NCBI GenBank assembly: GCA_902786615.1
Contig: CADADE010000006.1
Span: 1 to 47,488 of the forward strand
Source: Oscillospiraceae bacterium
Lineage (GTDB): Bacteria > Bacillota_A > Clostridia > Oscillospirales > Oscillospiraceae
Direction of reading: 5' to 3'
Length of the DNA stretch: 47,488 bases
A program made the position numbers and the translations under genes. The notes under the pieces are model-generated. The model was not told the origin of the DNA, made no database searches, and saw only the letters and a program-made list of their open reading frames with translations. Of this stretch, positions 23,409-32,543 are shown piece by piece; position 1 is the first letter of the stretch, and each line of letters opens with the position of its first letter.

Positions 23409-25076
23409 ATGGAAACCACTGTCAAAAAACGTGAATGGGTCAAGGACGCCGCCATTATCTTTCTGGCGGTGCTGCTTGTGCTGACCTTTTTCTCCAACAC
23501 GATCATGAACCGCAGTCTGCCGGAGGTTGCCACCGCGGCTGTCAACAGCGGCTCCATCGTCGCAAAGGTCAGGGGCAGCGGCGTTGTCACCGCAACCGGC
23601 AAGCAGCAGGTAAAGGCCAAGGAGATGCGTACTATCCGTTCCGTCATGATCAAGATCGGGCAGGAGGTCAACGCGGGCGATGTGCTCTTCGTTCTCGGTC
23701 AGGGGGACGAAACCGCGCTCGAACAGGCGAAAAACACTCTGCGCGCCCTACAGTATACCTACCAGCGCGACGCGCTGAACGCCCCCACCTACGACGGCAG
23801 CTACTATGACCGCGCCGTGGACAGTGCCTATGCGAGCCTTGTCCGGGCAGAGCAGTCCCGCGACCGTGCTCTGGAGGCCTATAATCTTGCCGTTGCGCGC
23901 GATTCCGCCGCGGACATCCAGGCCACCAATGCCGAGGTCATGCAGCTTGAATCCCAGCTCAAGAGCGTCTCCGCCCAGCTCAACGACGCGCGCGCGACCT
24001 ATGACGAGCGTGTTGACAAAGCATGGGCCGACGTCGACGCGGCGCAGGCCGCCTATGACGAAGCCTATATGGGCGGCGGTGTGATCGAGCTTGACGAGAA
24101 CGCCGAGGTGATCAGCTCGCCGGATACTGATAAATTGTGGGAAGACTTGGAGCAGGCCAAGTTGCGCCTCAGTCAAATCCAGAACGACAGCTATCTCACC
24201 TCCCTGCAAACCCAGTATGACAATCTGCTTGAGCGCTACAACTACCTCCTGCAGCACCGCGACAACTACACGCCCGACACCGTCATCCCCTATGCCGAGG
24301 CGCTGGACGCGGCGGAATCGAACGTGTATTCCGCCCAGCTTGAATACGAGGGGGCCATCGCCAACCGCAGCATAGCCTATCAGGAATTTGAACAGAAGGT
24401 AGCCGTGGCAGGCGTCAACCTCGCAGAGACGGCGGAGGAGATCCGCGTGCAGCAGGAGAAGATCAAGTCTCTCGCGGGCGAGGCGGAAAACGTCATCACC
24501 GCCACCGTCTCCGGCACCATCGACACCATCGACTGCACCGCGGGCGACACGGTTTTGAAGGACGCGCTTCTGTGCACCATCGAGGTGCCGGACATGGGCC
24601 ACACCCTGTCCTTCTCCGTCACGAACGACCAGGCTCAGCGACTGCGCATCGGCGACACCGCCACCGTCTCCAACTACTACTGGGGCAACAGCGTCACCGC
24701 GACGCTCACCACCATCCGCACCGACCCGAAAAACCCCCAGACCAACAAGCTTCTGACCTTCGACCTGCAGGGCGACGTGACCACCGGCGCGGAAATGAGC
24801 ATCTCCGTCGGACAGAAGAGCGCAAATTATGACCTCATCGTCCCCAACTCCGCCATCAAGAGCGACTCCAACGGCAGCTTCGTCCTGCTTGTGACGGTCA
24901 AGAGCTCGCCCCTCGGCAACCGCTACACCGCCAAGCGCGTGAGCGTCGAGGTGCTGGCAAACGACGACAACAATTCCGCCGTCGTGGCCGATCTCTCCAA
25001 CGGCGACTATGTCATCACCACAAGCTCCGCGCCCGTTGCCAGCGGCGACATGGTGCGCATGGCGGACAACGCATGA
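23409..25076 (+). CDS. HlyD-like periplasmic adaptor (membrane fusion) protein
   Basis: 555 residues. One membrane segment at about 13-32 anchors it. A first half of a biotinyl-lipoyl-like domain follows (VKAKEMRTIRSVMIKIGQEV ... GDVLFVL, about 68-98). A long helical coiled-coil hairpin spans about 105-350, the second lipoyl half is TATVSGTIDTIDCTAGDTV near 365-385, and beta-barrel segments follow to the C-terminus. In Firmicutes such adaptors bridge MacB-type exporters and the cell wall. GAGGTG lies 4 bases before the ATG. Its stop overlaps the next gene's start (ATGA), so the two proteins probably form one complex. Confidence 0.87.
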   Translation: METTVKKREWVKDAAIIFLAVLLVLTFFSNTIMNRSLPEVATAAVNSGSIVAKVRGSGVVTATGKQQVKAKEMRTIRSVMIKIGQEVNAGDVLFVLGQGDETALEQAKNTLRALQYTYQRDALNAPTYDGSYYDRAVDSAYASLVRAEQSRDRALEAYNLAVARDSAADIQATNAEVMQLESQLKSVSAQLNDARATYDERVDKAWADVDAAQAAYDEAYMGGGVIELDENAEVISSPDTDKLWEDLEQAKLRLSQIQNDSYLTSLQTQYDNLLERYNYLLQHRDNYTPDTVIPYAEALDAAESNVYSAQLEYEGAIANRSIAYQEFEQKVAVAGVNLAETAEEIRVQQEKIKSLAGEAENVITATVSGTIDTIDCTAGDTVLKDALLCTIEVPDMGHTLSFSVTNDQAQRLRIGDTATVSNYYWGNSVTATLTTIRTDPKNPQTNKLLTFDLQGDVTTGAEMSISVGQKSANYDLIVPNSAIKSDSNGSFVLLVTVKSSPLGNRYTAKRVSVEVLANDDNNSAVVADLSNGDYVITTSSAPVASGDMVRMADNA

Positions 25077-26152
25077 GCATGCAGAAGCTACTCAGGCGCT
25101 GGCCCATCGTGCTCGCGGTGCTGCTGGGCCTTATCTGCGCCCTATGCTTCTGGCGCTTCCGGGCGGTGTCGAATCTGCTTGACAGCCAGAAGGCCGCGCA
25201 GCGCTGGCAGGGCGGCGGCGAGCGGGACTTCGCCCAGCTCTCCTTCTTCCTGCCCGCCGACCAAAAACTCAGCCGCGATGAAATCTACACCTTCCGCAAG
25301 GACATGGCCCAGAAGCTCAAGGGCGCGTCCTATAACATCGAGACCGAGACCGGCCTTTACCGCGACGCCTGGAGCCTCAGCGCGCCCGTCAAGGTCAGCC
25401 TCGGGCGGCAGATCGGGGAGGTGCAGGCCTTTGCCGTGGGCGGCAATTTCTTCGATTTCCACCCCCTGCGCCTTCTGAGCGGCAGCTATATAAAGCCCAA
25501 TGACGTCATGGACGACCGGGTCCTGCTCGACCGCGAGACGGCCTGGCTCCTCTTCGGCGCGGTGGACGTGAGCGGCATGAGCTTTTCCCTCAACGGTACG
25601 CCCTTCGTCGCGGCCGGCGTCTTTGAGCATGAGAAGGACGCCTTCTCCAAGGCCGCCTACGGAGAGGGCATGCGCGTCTATATGAGCTATGACGCCTTTA
25701 TCCGCCTCTTCCCGGACAACACCGGCATCAGCTGCTATGAGCTTGTGATGGCGGAGCCGGTCAAGGGCTTTGCCCACAGCGCGGCGTCGGAAAAGTTCCC
25801 AGTCAAAAAGGCGGAGCTTGTGGACAACAGCTACCGCTTTGATACGGACCGGCTCTTCAAGCTTCTCCGCGCGGGTACGGAGCGCTCCATGCACAAGGGC
25901 AGCGCCGTCTATCCCGACTGGGAAAACGCCGCCCGCGCCGCCGAGGACAGCGCCGCGCGCTGGCTTGCGGCTTGTGTGATCACGGCGGCCTTCCCGATCG
26001 CCCTGCTCCTCTATGAGCTGATCCGCGGCTTTGTGCGCGGCAGGAAAAAGCTGGAGGAGGACGTGCTGCCCAACGCGAAGGCCAAAAGCCGCGAGTTTAT
26101 CCGCGAGCAGAACCGCCGCCGCTGGGAGCGCAAACACCCCGGCGAGTATTGA
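25073..26152 (+). CDS. MacB-type periplasmic-domain protein lacking the FtsX permease domain
   Basis: 359 residues. A membrane segment at about 8-27, then an external domain to about residue 295 that matches the MacB periplasmic core domain: GGNFFDFHPLRLLSGSYI, VLLDRETAWLLFGAVDVSGM, FVAAGVFEH. A second membrane segment near 300-322 is followed by a basic tail (GRKKLEEDVLP, NRRRWERKH). A full MacB-like permease has three more membrane segments in an FtsX domain, which are absent. No ATPase is nearby. It is coupled to the HlyD-like adaptor by a 4-base overlap. It may be a regulatory or structural partner of an exporter encoded elsewhere (inference). Confidence 0.75.
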   Translation: MSMQKLLRRWPIVLAVLLGLICALCFWRFRAVSNLLDSQKAAQRWQGGGERDFAQLSFFLPADQKLSRDEIYTFRKDMAQKLKGASYNIETETGLYRDAWSLSAPVKVSLGRQIGEVQAFAVGGNFFDFHPLRLLSGSYIKPNDVMDDRVLLDRETAWLLFGAVDVSGMSFSLNGTPFVAAGVFEHEKDAFSKAAYGEGMRVYMSYDAFIRLFPDNTGISCYELVMAEPVKGFAHSAASEKFPVKKAELVDNSYRFDTDRLFKLLRAGTERSMHKGSAVYPDWENAARAAEDSAARWLAACVITAAFPIALLLYELIRGFVRGRKKLEEDVLPNAKAKSREFIREQNRRRWERKHPGEY

Positions 26153-26184
26153 TCCGCAAAACAGAGCTTTATACAGTCTTCCCG

Positions 26185-26214
26185 AAAAGCGGCCCGAAGG
26201 GGGGCCGCTTTTTC
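26185..26214 (+). terminator. Terminator after the adaptor/MacB-domain operon
   Basis: AAAGCGGCCC/GGGGCCGCTTT followed by TTCATT, about 35 bases after the stop. Confidence 0.85.
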
Positions 26215-26228
26215 ATTGGAATTCCCGC

Positions 26229-26257
26229 TTGTTCGACAAAGCCCGCTGTGTTACACT
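26229..26257 (+). promoter_or_regulatory. Candidate promoter of surE
   Basis: TTGTTC (26229-26234), 17-base spacer, TACACT (26252-26257), about 30 bases before the start codon. Both boxes are imperfect. Confidence 0.45.
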
Positions 26258-26286
26258 ATGCGGGTACAAAAGGAGGGAGGGAGCGC

Positions 26287-27024
26287 ATGCGCATCCTGCT
26301 GGTCAATGACGACGGAATCGAATCCCCCGGCCTCGCGGCGCTCGCGCGCGCAGCCGTCCGCTTCGGGGAGGTTTGGGTCATCGCGCCCGAAACACAGTGC
26401 AGCGGCATGAGTCAGGGGCTGACGCTGTTTAACGAAATGCCTCTGCGCGAAGCGGCGTTTCCTGTCCCCGTGAAGGCGGCCTGGAGTCTCGGCGGAACCC
26501 CGGCAGACTGCGTGAAGGCCGCGCTGGGGCACCTGCTGGATTTTCGCCCCGATTATGTCTTCTCCGGGGTAAACGACGGGTGGAACGCGGGCTTTGACAT
26601 CGCCTATTCCGGCACGATCGGCGCCTGCTATGAGGCGGTGATGAACGGCGTGCCCGCCATGGCCTTTTCCAGAAAGGCGAAGGATGATCTGGAAATTGCC
26701 GAGCGATACATGCCCGCGATGATGGAGGAGCTGCTTGCCCTCGGACAGAAGCCGGGCGAAATCTGGAACGTGAACTTTCCGGCGGGCCCCCTCTCCGCCC
26801 TGCGCGGCGTCCTGCGGGAACGGCGGATCGCCCCCATGCAGCTTTATCGGGACAGCTTCACCGCGCGAGCGCACCCGGAGGGACACAGCATGCTCAGCCT
26901 GCAGGGCGTCGTCATAGAGAAGGGGAGCGCGCCGGAGGGCAGCGACCTCGCCGCCTTGATGGACGGTTTTATCTCTGTTGGAAAGATTCAAAGCCCGGTC
27001 ATGGGTTTTTTTGGGCAGATTTAA
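26287..27024 (+). CDS. surE: 5'/3'-nucleotidase SurE
   Basis: 245 residues from the ATG at 26287, directly after GGAGGGAGG. The family signatures are present: RILLVNDDGIESPG with Asp8-Asp9 as metal ligands, the CSGMSQGLT loop with its conserved serine, LGGTPADCV and SGVNDGWNAGFDIAYSGT. SurE removes phosphate from nucleoside monophosphates and some short polyphosphates in the cytoplasm. Its position just before a phosphonate-type ABC system and a second phosphatase suggests a shared role in phosphorus acquisition (inference). It has no strong terminator before the phnD promoter. Confidence 0.93.
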   Translation: MRILLVNDDGIESPGLAALARAAVRFGEVWVIAPETQCSGMSQGLTLFNEMPLREAAFPVPVKAAWSLGGTPADCVKAALGHLLDFRPDYVFSGVNDGWNAGFDIAYSGTIGACYEAVMNGVPAMAFSRKAKDDLEIAERYMPAMMEELLALGQKPGEIWNVNFPAGPLSALRGVLRERRIAPMQLYRDSFTARAHPEGHSMLSLQGVVIEKGSAPEGSDLAALMDGFISVGKIQSPVMGFFGQI

Positions 27025-27028
27025 CGGC

Positions 27029-27057
27029 TTGTCAAATCCTGTCGGACATGGTAGAAT
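27029..27057 (+). promoter_or_regulatory. Promoter of phnD
   Basis: TTGTCA (27029-27034), 17-base spacer, TAGAAT (27052-27057). The leader of about 100 bases contains a small CGCCC/GGGCG hairpin (about 27123-27135) and a T-run (27145-27151), a weak attenuator-like arrangement. Confidence 0.75.
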
Positions 27058-27165
27058 AAATCTTGTGGAAAAAACAGTAAAAGCTTCAATATTTTGTGCT
27101 TTTCCTTTTGGGATGGATTCATCGCCCGCAGGGCGTGAACATATTTTTTTAGGAGGAATCTCTAC

Positions 27166-28224
27166 ATGAAGAAGATCATCGCCATGCTCCTCGCGCTTGT
27201 GATGGTGTCTGCGCTCTTCGTCAGCGGCTCTGCTGTCGCTTTCGCGGAAAACAAGCACTTCGACAAGCTGACCCTCGAGTTTGTTCCCTCCAAGGACGCC
27301 GATGTTATCATCGCCGGAACCGCGAACCTGCCCGAGCTCGTCAAGGCTGAGATGGCCAAGCTTGGCTACGACATCGACAAGGTCGACATCACCGTCGGCA
27401 CCAGCTACGCTGCCACCGGCGAGGCCATGTCCGCCGGCTCCATCGACATCGGCTGGCTGCCCGCAGGCACCTACATCCTCTACTCCGACGATACCGACGT
27501 CATCCTGACCGCCACCCGCAACGGCCTGTCCAACGACAGCACCGACCCCGCCACCTGGAACGGCGAGGCCAACAAGACCCTCAAGAACGGCCCCCAGGTC
27601 ACCTACTACCGCGCTCTGATTTATGCAACCCCCTCCGAATACGGCAAGGAACTGGCCGCCAAGGTCAATGCCGGCGAGAAGCTCACCTGGGACGATCTGA
27701 ACAAGGCCAGCTGGGCCGTGCTCAACAACTCCTCCAACGCCGGTTACATCTACCCCACCATGTGGCTCATGAACAACTATGACGGCAAGAAGCTCACCGA
27801 CCTCGAGCGCGTCACCACTCTCGAGGGCTACGGCCCCGCTTTCTCCTACGCCGCTGCCGAGTCCGTTGACATCATCGTCTGCTACGCCGACGGCCGCAAC
27901 GACTACGAGGCTTCCTGGACCATTCCCGAGACCGAGGTTGACGCCACCGGCAAGCAGGGTCTGGGCCGTCCCGACAGCATCTGGAACGAGCTGAACGTCA
28001 TCGGCGTGACCGACGGCATCTACAACGACACCGTCGCCATCTCCAAGGAGAGCCCCTACTACACTCCCGAGATCGTCGAGGCTCTGCAGAACTGCTTCAT
28101 CAACATCATCAATACCGACGAAGGCAAGGCCATTTTCGATATCTACAGCCACACCGGCTATGCCAAGGCTGTCGATTCCGACTATGACAATTCCCGCATC
28201 GCCATGCAGCTTCTCAACGGCTGA
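27166..28224 (+). CDS. phnD: Phosphonate/phosphite-type ABC substrate-binding protein PhnD
   Basis: 352 residues; AGGAGG lies 9 bases before the ATG. A signal peptide ends near residue 27 (SAVAFAENK); the usual lipobox cysteine is absent, so anchoring is unclear. LTLEFVPSKDADVIIAGTAN, followed by VDITVGTSYAATGEAMSAG and DIGWLPAGTYILY, is typical of PhnD-like periplasmic binding proteins. Ligands known for the family are phosphonates, phosphite, hypophosphite and phosphate esters. A strong terminator directly after the gene should give more binding protein than transporter. The GCC/ATC/AAC-rich codon use looks like that of a highly expressed gene. Confidence 0.88.
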   Translation: MKKIIAMLLALVMVSALFVSGSAVAFAENKHFDKLTLEFVPSKDADVIIAGTANLPELVKAEMAKLGYDIDKVDITVGTSYAATGEAMSAGSIDIGWLPAGTYILYSDDTDVILTATRNGLSNDSTDPATWNGEANKTLKNGPQVTYYRALIYATPSEYGKELAAKVNAGEKLTWDDLNKASWAVLNNSSNAGYIYPTMWLMNNYDGKKLTDLERVTTLEGYGPAFSYAAAESVDIIVCYADGRNDYEASWTIPETEVDATGKQGLGRPDSIWNELNVIGVTDGIYNDTVAISKESPYYTPEIVEALQNCFINIINTDEGKAIFDIYSHTGYAKAVDSDYDNSRIAMQLLNG

Positions 28225-28249
28225 TCTTTAAGGCAATGTGAAATCGCAG

Positions 28250-28287
28250 CCGCCCCCTGTATAACTGAATACAGGGGGCGGTTTTTT
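28250..28287 (+). terminator. Terminator between phnD and phnC
   Basis: CCGCCCCCTGTAT (28250-28262) pairs with ATACAGGGGGCGG (28269-28281) and is followed by TTTTTT. Partial read-through would explain unequal expression of phnD and the rest. Confidence 0.95.
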
Positions 28288-28386
28288 GTCGAAAGCGCTG
28301 AACGGCACACTCAGTGCCGCTGAGCGGTTTCAATAGAAAGCTGACTGATTTTTACAGAAAAGGTATGAAAGGAAGAGAGCCGCCGC

Positions 28387-29151
28387 ATGATTGATTTTAA
28401 GAATGTCTACAAGACTTATCCCAACGGCTTTACCGCGCTGAAAGACGTAAACCTCCAGATCGAGCAGGGCGAATTTGTCGCCATCATCGGCCTGTCCGGC
28501 GCGGGCAAATCCACCATCCTGCGCTGCATCAACCGCATGCACGACGTGACCAAGGGCACCCTGACCGTCGACGGCGTGGACGTCAACTCCCTCAAGGGGG
28601 CGGAGCTCAGAAGGTACCGCCGCAAGGTGGGCATGATTTTCCAGAGCTTCAACCTGGTCAGCCGCTCCACCGCCATCAAGAACGTGCTCACGGCGGACGT
28701 GCCGGACATGGGCTTTTTCCGGGTGCTCTTCGGCATCTTCAATAAGGAGCAGAAGCTGCGCGCGCTCGAAAGCCTGGACAAGGTGGGCATCCTGGACAAG
28801 GCCTACACCCGCTGCGACCAGCTCTCCGGCGGCCAGCAGCAGCGCGTCGCTCTGGCCCGCACGCTGAACCAGAACCCGAAGATCATCCTCGCGGACGAGC
28901 CGGTCGCCTCGCTCGACCCCATCACCGCCCGCCAGGTCATGCAGGACTTTGTGCGCATCAACAAGGAGTACAACATCTCCATCCTGCTGAACATCCACCA
29001 CATCGACCTTGCCCTGCAGTACTGCGACCGCGTCGTCGGCGTGCGCGCGGGCGAGATCGTCTTCGACGGCCCGGCCTCCACCATCACGCAGGAGCAGATC
29101 GACTTTGTCTACAACGGCAAGAAGGCCCCCGTGCTGGGCGATGGGGAGTGA
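28387..29151 (+). CDS. phnC: Phosphonate-type ABC transporter ATPase PhnC
   Basis: 254 residues. Walker A is GLSGAGKST at about 35-43, the ABC signature is LSGGQQQR near 149, Walker B is ILADEPVASLDP near 167, and the switch histidine lies in NIHHIDLALQY. The N-terminus IDFKNVYKTYPNGFTALKDV is typical of PhnC. It drives import through the two PhnE permeases. A weak possible promoter (CTGACT, 17 bases, TATGAA at 28341-28369) lies just before it; otherwise transcription comes from phnD read-through. Confidence 0.93.
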   Translation: MIDFKNVYKTYPNGFTALKDVNLQIEQGEFVAIIGLSGAGKSTILRCINRMHDVTKGTLTVDGVDVNSLKGAELRRYRRKVGMIFQSFNLVSRSTAIKNVLTADVPDMGFFRVLFGIFNKEQKLRALESLDKVGILDKAYTRCDQLSGGQQQRVALARTLNQNPKIILADEPVASLDPITARQVMQDFVRINKEYNISILLNIHHIDLALQYCDRVVGVRAGEIVFDGPASTITQEQIDFVYNGKKAPVLGDGE

Positions 29152-29155
29152 GCCG

Positions 29156-30007
29156 ATGGACAATCAGAACAACACGCCCGTCAAGCTGACGTGGTTTGAC
29201 AAGATCTTCAAGCCCGAGGTCATCACGCTTCCCAACGGCCACAGCACCATCCGCCGCCGCAGCCGCGCGCCCTTCATCGCGGCGCTGGTGCTGCTCGCGG
29301 TGATCCTGTCGCTTCGCATGACCGGCTTTGATCTCAGCGTCGTCATCAAAAAGTTCGACAAGCTTCTGGATCTGCTGGTGAAGATCTTCCACCCCAAGTG
29401 GAGCTTCTTCGACAAGGTCACAAAGCCCCTGGTCGACACCGTCAAAATGTCCATCCTCGGCACGGTCATCGGCTGCACGCTCGGCCTGCCCGTGGCGGTG
29501 CTGGCCTCCACCAATATCTGCCGGAGCAAGGTGATCGTCTCCGTCCTGCGCTTCATCCTGGCCCTCATCCGCACCCTGCCCACCCTGGTCATCGCCCTGG
29601 TGTGCGCGCTGGTCTTCGGTCTCGGCACCTTCGCCGGTACGCTCGCCATCGCGGTCTTCACCTTCGGCATCGTCGCCAAGATGCTCTATGAGAGTATCGA
29701 GACCATCGACATGGGGCCTTTTGAGGCCATGGAGGCCATGGGCGCGAACAAGTTCCAGGCCTTCTGGTCGGCCTGCGTCCCCCAGATCCTGCCGGTCTAT
29801 CTCTCCCACAGCCTCTACTGCTTCGAGATGAACATCCGTGCCTCCGCCATCCTCGGCTATGTGGGCGCGGGCGGTCTCGGCATCACGATCAACGAGCGCA
29901 TCGGCTGGCGCGACTACGAGGGACTCGGCATGGTGCTGCTGGCGCTGTTCGTCGTGGTCGTGAGCATCGAGTTCTTCAGCGAATACCTGCGCGGCAAGCT
30001 GAGCTGA
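29156..30007 (+). CDS. phnE: Phosphonate-type ABC permease PhnE, first copy
   Basis: 283 residues from the ATG at 29156, four bases after the phnC stop, with GGGGAG as ribosome binding site inside the end of phnC. It has about six hydrophobic segments. The permease loop reads SIETIDMGPFEAMEAMGANK followed by CVPQILP, and the C-terminal part has SAILGYVGAGGLG, a signature of PhnE. It probably forms a heterodimer with the next gene product. Confidence 0.92.
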   Translation: MDNQNNTPVKLTWFDKIFKPEVITLPNGHSTIRRRSRAPFIAALVLLAVILSLRMTGFDLSVVIKKFDKLLDLLVKIFHPKWSFFDKVTKPLVDTVKMSILGTVIGCTLGLPVAVLASTNICRSKVIVSVLRFILALIRTLPTLVIALVCALVFGLGTFAGTLAIAVFTFGIVAKMLYESIETIDMGPFEAMEAMGANKFQAFWSACVPQILPVYLSHSLYCFEMNIRASAILGYVGAGGLGITINERIGWRDYEGLGMVLLALFVVVVSIEFFSEYLRGKLS

Positions 30008-30020
30008 GAGGAGGGACGAC

Positions 30021-30872
30021 ATGGCTGAAAAATTGGAAAAACTTGAAAAGAAGGTCGACGAGAAGCTGACCGTCGCCGAAATGTACGCGCGCGAGCCGCG
30101 CAAGTGGCTGCTGTACACCATGATCGTGCTGATCCTTGCCGTGCTGATCGGCTGGTCCGGCTCAAGCCTGAGCTTCACCGGCATGACCGCCACCGGCACC
30201 CAGGTGGCAAAGGGCGTTGTGGCGGGCATCACCCATCCCGACACGAAGCTCCTCTTCGGCACCGGCGATACCGACGTGCCGTATCTGCTGCTGCAGACCA
30301 TGGCCATCGCCGTGCTCGGCACCCTCTTCGGGGCGATCCTTGCGATCCCCTTCGCCTTCCTCGCCTCCACCAACATCCTGCCGAAGCCCATCGCCTATCT
30401 CTTCCGTGTCGTGATCCTGCTGATCCGCACGATCCCGAGTCTGGTGTGGGCGCTCATGTGGATCCGCGTGACCGGCCCCGGCGCCGCCTGCGGCGTAATC
30501 ACCCAGTCGGTCTGTTCCATCGGCATGATCTCCAAAATGTACATCACCGCCATTGAGGATCTGGATACCCGCATCCTCGAGAGCCTGGACGCCATGGGCT
30601 GCACGCCCTTCCAGAAGATCCGCTACGGCGTCATTCCCCAGCTCACCGCAAGCTTTATCTCCACCACCATCTACCGCTTTGACATCAACCTCAAGGATGC
30701 CACGACTCTCGGTATCGTCGGCGCGGGCGGCATCGGCGCAAGTCTGGTGCAGTGCCTCAACTCCCGCCGCTGGGCCATGGTGGGCTCCTTCGTCTGGGGC
30801 TTGATGGTGCTGGTGCTCATTATCGAGTTTATCTCCACCCGCGTGCGCAAGAAGCTCGCAAGAGGAGAATAA
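30021..30872 (+). CDS. phnE: Phosphonate-type ABC permease PhnE, second copy
   Basis: 283 residues; GAGGAGGG lies 8 bases before the ATG. The N-terminus is a charged helix (AEKLEKLEKKVDEKL). About six membrane segments follow, with an external loop near 50-85. The permease loop is ITAIEDLDTRILESLDAMGC followed by GVIPQL, and ATTLGIVGAGGIGASL matches the PhnE signature. It shares only family features with the first copy, so the pair is an old duplication. Repeat copy D begins 17 bases after the stop. Confidence 0.92.
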   Translation: MAEKLEKLEKKVDEKLTVAEMYAREPRKWLLYTMIVLILAVLIGWSGSSLSFTGMTATGTQVAKGVVAGITHPDTKLLFGTGDTDVPYLLLQTMAIAVLGTLFGAILAIPFAFLASTNILPKPIAYLFRVVILLIRTIPSLVWALMWIRVTGPGAACGVITQSVCSIGMISKMYITAIEDLDTRILESLDAMGCTPFQKIRYGVIPQLTASFISTTIYRFDINLKDATTLGIVGAGGIGASLVQCLNSRRWAMVGSFVWGLMVLVLIIEFISTRVRKKLARGE

Positions 30873-30889
30873 GAAACCAAATTTCCCTT

Positions 30890-30978
30890 ACCTCCCTTTA
30901 AAAAAAGGGAGGTGCCCGAAGGGCAGAGGGATCGATCCCCCAGTCGCTTCGTGACAGCCCCCTTTTTCCAAAGGGGGC
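30890..30978. repeat. Compound hairpin repeat, copy D
   Basis: In order: ACCTCCCTTT/AAAGGGAGGT hairpin (30890-30913), GCCC/GGGC hairpin, a GAGGGATCGATCCC centre, GTCGC/GTGAC hairpin, GCCCCCTTT/AAAGGGGGC hairpin. Unlike copies A, B and E it has almost no spacer at its centre. It lies between phnE and the metallophosphatase gene and probably forms RNA hairpins in that transcript. Confidence 0.85.
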
Positions 30979-31017
30979 GGAAAGGGAATGCACACTCCAC
31001 ACGCTAAAGGGGTTTCC

Positions 31018-32535
31018 ATGGATCGTAAACTGACCATCTATTTCACATCCGACGTGCACGGCTATTTTGCCCCGACGGATTATGCCAAAAACTGCCGCGC
31101 AGACACGGGACTTGCCAACTGCGCGGCAAATTACAGCGACGACGGCAATACCCTCATCCTCGACGGGGGCGACACCCTGCAGGGCAGCCCCTTCACCTAC
31201 TGGCTCTACAGCCGCACCCAGGAGAAGAGCCTGATCCCGGCGCGGCTCATGAACCTCGCGGGCTATGATTTTATCACCCTCGGCAACCACGATTTTGACT
31301 ACGGCGTCCCGGAGCTGGAGCGCTATCTCGAAGCCCTGGACGCCCAGTGTCTCTGCGCCAATGTCGAGGGATTGAAGCACAACAGGAAATTCGCTGTCGT
31401 CACGCTGGAAAACGGCCTTCGCGTCGGCGTCACCGGCGTGACGAGTCAGTTTGTCCCCCGCTGGGAAAAGCCGGAGAACCTCGCGGGTCTGCGCTTTGCC
31501 GACGCCTTTGAGACGGCGCGGGACGTGCTCGCGGAGCTGAAAGCACAAAAGCCCGATCTCACGGTCTGCCTCTACCACGGCGGCTTTGAGCGGGATGTGA
31601 ACACCGGCGCGCTCCTCTCCGAAACCAAGGAGAACGAGGGATACCGGATCTGCCGGGAGCTGGATTTTGACATTCTGCTCACCGGGCATCAGCATATTAC
31701 CATGGAGGGGGGCTGCCTGAACGGCACCTTCACCTGCCAGCCCCCGGAAAAGGTACCGCAGTATATCAGGATAGACGTGACGGTGGACGAGGCGGGCAAG
31801 ACCGCGGCGGCGTCGAAGCTCTGTCCCGCCGGAAATCGGACGCCGGAGGCGTTTGCAAAGCTTCTGGACCCGCTGGAGGAGAAAGTCGCAAGCTTCCTGG
31901 ACACGCCCCTCGGACATCTGGACAGGGCCTTGAAGCCCTCCACGCCGCTCAAGCGCGCACTCAAGGGCTCTCTGATCGCAAACTTTTATAACCAGGTGCA
32001 GCTGGAAGCGTCCGGCGCGGATATATCCTGCGCCAGCCTTGCCAACAGCCTGCGCGGCTTTTCGGAGGATGTCACCGTCCGTGACATCGTGGCAAGCTAT
32101 GTATTCTCCAATACCCTCAAGACGATACGGGTAAACCGCGCGATCCTCAAAAAAGCGCTGGAGCGCAGCGCCGAATACTTTGACCTGGACGAAAACGGCG
32201 AACCGAAAATCAGCGACCGCTTTCTGCTGCCCATGGTGCAGCACTATAATCTGGACTATATCAGCGGTATCGAAGCTGCGGTCGATCTCCGCCGCCCGCT
32301 GGGGGATCGCGTCACGTCCATCCGCTATCACAGGGAAGAGCTGCCGGAGGACAGGAGTCTGACCCTCTGCCTCAACAGCTACCGCGCCTCAGGAGCCGGG
32401 GGCTACGACTTTTATGCCGACTGTGAAACCGTCCGCGAAACGACGGACGAGATTTCCGACCTGATCATCGACTACGTAGACCGCCACCGCAATATTCTGG
32501 TGGACAAGACCTTTTGGCTGCACGTTAAGTACTGA
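31018..32535 (+). CDS. Cytoplasmic-type metallophosphatase / 5'-nucleotidase (UshA/CpdB-like)
   Basis: 505 residues from the ATG at 31018, preceded by AAAGGGG. The N-terminal calcineurin-like domain has all metal motifs: TSDVHGYF (residues 10-17), DGGDTLQG, LGNHDFDYG and LTGHQHI. The C-terminal half matches the 5'-nucleotidase substrate domain (LANSLRGFSEDVTVRDIV, then YRASGAGGYDFY). Family members cleave nucleoside 5'-monophosphates, 2',3'-cyclic nucleotides or UDP-sugars. Most are exported, but this one starts MDRKLTIYF without a signal peptide, so it would act inside the cell, after import. It follows the phn transport genes in the same direction. Confidence 0.9.
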   Translation: MDRKLTIYFTSDVHGYFAPTDYAKNCRADTGLANCAANYSDDGNTLILDGGDTLQGSPFTYWLYSRTQEKSLIPARLMNLAGYDFITLGNHDFDYGVPELERYLEALDAQCLCANVEGLKHNRKFAVVTLENGLRVGVTGVTSQFVPRWEKPENLAGLRFADAFETARDVLAELKAQKPDLTVCLYHGGFERDVNTGALLSETKENEGYRICRELDFDILLTGHQHITMEGGCLNGTFTCQPPEKVPQYIRIDVTVDEAGKTAAASKLCPAGNRTPEAFAKLLDPLEEKVASFLDTPLGHLDRALKPSTPLKRALKGSLIANFYNQVQLEASGADISCASLANSLRGFSEDVTVRDIVASYVFSNTLKTIRVNRAILKKALERSAEYFDLDENGEPKISDRFLLPMVQHYNLDYISGIEAAVDLRRPLGDRVTSIRYHREELPEDRSLTLCLNSYRASGAGGYDFYADCETVRETTDEISDLIIDYVDRHRNILVDKTFWLHVKY

Positions 32536-32543
32536 ACGCTTTC

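Noticed and set aside
23048..23434. 128-residue plus-strand frame in the gap before the adaptor gene
   Set aside because: No ribosome binding site, spans a perfect hairpin, and overlaps the start of a well-supported gene in another frame.
27058..27165. Riboswitch in the phnD leader
   Set aside because: The leader is short and holds only a 5-bp hairpin; no known riboswitch core was recognised.
26251..28152. 633-residue minus-strand frame across surE and phnD
   Set aside because: It crosses two well-supported genes, a promoter and an intergenic region, with no recognisable motif; a codon-bias shadow.
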